A stretch of DNA of 14,246 nucleotides from assembly GCA_046262415.1 (NCBI GenBank), contig JBHEMU010000087.1:1-14246 (forward strand). The letters are read 5' to 3'. This document shows positions 13,118 to 14,246 of this stretch, piece by piece. The position numbers and the translations under genes were made by a program. The notes beneath the pieces were generated by a model that was not told the DNA's origin, searched no databases, and was given only the letters and a program-made list of their open reading frames with translations. The first letter of the stretch is position 1, and each line of letters starts with the position of its first letter. Source of the stretch: JACDAS01 sp046262415 (GTDB taxonomy: Bacteria > Actinomycetota > Thermoleophilia > Gaiellales > Gaiellaceae).

Positions 13118-13250
13118 GGCCGGTCGGCCTCGTCGGATTCCCCTGCCCATGCGGGTCTGCGCCCTTCCGAACCGGGCCGAAATTGCGAATTGACGGGGCG
13201 CGCGCCGTCCTCTTCCCTGGAGTGACACACACCAGACGAGGGGGATTCAG

Positions 13251-14228
13251 ATGCACCGTTGGACCGTGTTCCACGTGGTCGTTCTCGCAGTGCTCGTGCT
13301 CGCGTCCGCAGCCGGCGCGAACACGACGCCGCAGACGCTGCCGTTCTCGCAGAGCTGGACCGACATCGGACTGATTGCCACCGACGACGACTGGAACGGC
13401 GTGGCGGGCGTAGTCGGCTACCGCGGGGACGGCCTCGCCGGGGCGCCGGGGGTGGATCCGCAGACGGTCGTCGGGGAGGGCACGCCGGTCGTCGACGTCA
13501 ACGCGAACGAAGCGACGCCGGACACCAACAACAGCGGCGGCGTCGCCGAGTTCGAGCTCGCCGATCCCGTCGTCGCGCTGCAGGGGTCGGGCACGGCAGA
13601 CGCGCCTCACGTCGTCCTCTACCTCGATACGACCGGAAAGACGGGCGTCTCCGTCTCGTACAAGCTCCGCGACCTCGACGGGTCCGCGGACGACTCGGTT
13701 CAGCAGGTCGCGCTCCAGTTCCGAACCGGGTCGACGGGCGACTTCACCAACGTGCCCGCCGGCTTCGTTGCCGACGCCACGTCCGCGGGCACCGCCACGC
13801 AGACGACGTCCGTCAGCGCGACCCTGCCGGCGGAGGCGAACGACAAGGCTCAGGTTCAGGTCCGGATCATCACCACGAACGCGGTGGGCAATGACGAATG
13901 GGTGGGGGTGGACGACATCCAGGTGGGGACAGCGCCGACCGGTGTGACGGTGCAATCGTTCTCGGCGACCCGTGCACGGGCCGGCGTGCTGCTCCGCTGG
14001 CGCACGGCCCCGGGATGGGCACCGCTCGGGTTCGACGTCTATCGGGAGGCGGCCGGCGGGCGGCTCGTGCGCGTGAGCCGTTCCCTGATCGCGAGCGGCC
14101 TCGTCCCGGCGGGAGGTCGCCTCCACTCGATCGTCGCCCCGGCTGCACCCCGCGGGACCCTGTACCGGCTGCAGGCCGTCGGTCCGGACGGGCGACGAGC
14201 CTGGCACGCCTCGGCACGGCTGCGCTGA
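13251..14228 (+). CDS. secreted jelly-roll plus Fn3-like protein, function unknown
   Basis: This is a 325-aa exported protein. The signal peptide (residues 1-23) has HVVVLAVLVLASAAGA with probable cleavage after AGA. Residues about 24-230 form a beta-rich, Asp/Gly/Thr-rich domain (FSQSWTDIGLIATDDDWNG, DTTGKTGVSVSYKLRDLDG, VQVRIITTNAVGNDEWVGVD). Its wording resembles the accessory domain found with ExeM-type extracellular nucleases and other cell-surface proteins. The C-terminal part (about 231-325) has the Fn3-like pattern VLLRWRTAPGWAPLGFDVYRE. There is no catalytic motif, sorting signal or C-terminal membrane helix, so it is probably released or loosely wall-bound, with a binding role. AGGGGGA at 13239-13245 lies 5 nt before the ATG, a strong ribosome binding site. 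The stop is 18 bp from the right edge; no terminator is visible. Confidence 0.8.
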   Translation: MHRWTVFHVVVLAVLVLASAAGANTTPQTLPFSQSWTDIGLIATDDDWNGVAGVVGYRGDGLAGAPGVDPQTVVGEGTPVVDVNANEATPDTNNSGGVAEFELADPVVALQGSGTADAPHVVLYLDTTGKTGVSVSYKLRDLDGSADDSVQQVALQFRTGSTGDFTNVPAGFVADATSAGTATQTTSVSATLPAEANDKAQVQVRIITTNAVGNDEWVGVDDIQVGTAPTGVTVQSFSATRARAGVLLRWRTAPGWAPLGFDVYREAAGGRLVRVSRSLIASGLVPAGGRLHSIVAPAAPRGTLYRLQAVGPDGRRAWHASARLR

Positions 14229-14246
14229 CCGGCCACCTCGGCGGGG

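Larger units (their letters stand above)
12733..13250. other. 518-bp region without an intact gene (decayed sequence)
   Basis: No frame on either strand looks like an intact gene; the long open frames reflect high G+C. Two remnants are recognisable and listed separately: a clpB 3'-end copy (+) and a beta-propeller/secreted-protein fragment (-). GACGGGGCG (13192-13200) and CGCGCCGTC (13201-13209) form an imperfect 9-bp inverted repeat ahead of the secreted-protein gene. TTGACG (13190-13195) could be a -35, but no good -10 follows. Confidence 0.6.

Noticed and set aside
13190..13218. Promoter TTGACG-N17-TTCCCT for the secreted protein
   Set aside because: The -35 is good, but the -10 matches only 2 of 6 positions, so I mention it only in the region note.
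12369..14207. A 612-codon minus-strand frame spanning the gene graveyard and the secreted-protein gene
   Set aside because: Most of it is antisense to the signal-peptide-bearing plus-strand gene. Only a short inner part resembles protein, and that part needs frameshifts to make sense.

Overview
The window is high-GC bacterial DNA (about 70% G+C by eye). It most likely comes from an actinobacterium (Actinomycetota), and the class Thermoleophilia is a plausible guess. The main support is the gene order dnaK-grpE-dnaJ-[small gene]-hspR-clpB with an HspR-type MerR repressor, plus frequent GTG starts and start/stop overlaps. The class-level assignment is inference from protein flavour, not from a search.

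Layout. Positions 1-364 (-) hold the 5' part of a PAP2-type membrane protein that runs off the left edge. Positions 489-1487 (-) are moaA (molybdenum cofactor synthesis). Divergent from it are a glycine/serine-rich repeat protein (1601-2071, +), a terminator, and a CsbD-like stress protein (2181-2339, +) behind a SigB-like promoter. Converging on csbD is a minus-strand run: an ATP-grasp ligase (2323-3243) preceded by two tandem M29 aminopeptidase paralogues (3247-4335 and 4332-5408). A 47-bp near-palindrome covers the ATP-grasp start.

A compact 89-bp divergent region (5409-5497) separates the aminopeptidases from the heat-shock operon: dnaK (5498-7441), grpE (7441-7977), dnaJ (7970-9058), an unrecognised 100-aa two-helix membrane protein (9055-9357) and hspR (9354-9734). 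All five genes overlap by a few bases, so they are probably translationally coupled. clpB (9901-12372) follows after 166 bp. DnaK/DnaJ/GrpE refold proteins, ClpB disaggregates them with that system, and HspR normally represses such operons using DnaK as co-repressor. The aminopeptidase pair facing dnaK could recycle peptides, but that link is inference.

Downstream of clpB are two overlapping tiny genes (12423-12569 and 12544-12732). Next comes about 520 bp without an intact gene. It contains a decayed copy of the clpB 3' end (12746-12806, +) and a frameshifted remnant of a beta-propeller/secreted protein (about 12843-13117, -). The window ends with a secreted jelly-roll plus Fn3-like protein (13251-14228, +).

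I saw no tRNA, rRNA, CRISPR, IS element or phage gene. The least explained items are the membrane protein inside the chaperone operon, the large palindrome at 3201-3247, the non-HAIR operator candidate at dnaK, and the gene graveyard after clpB.
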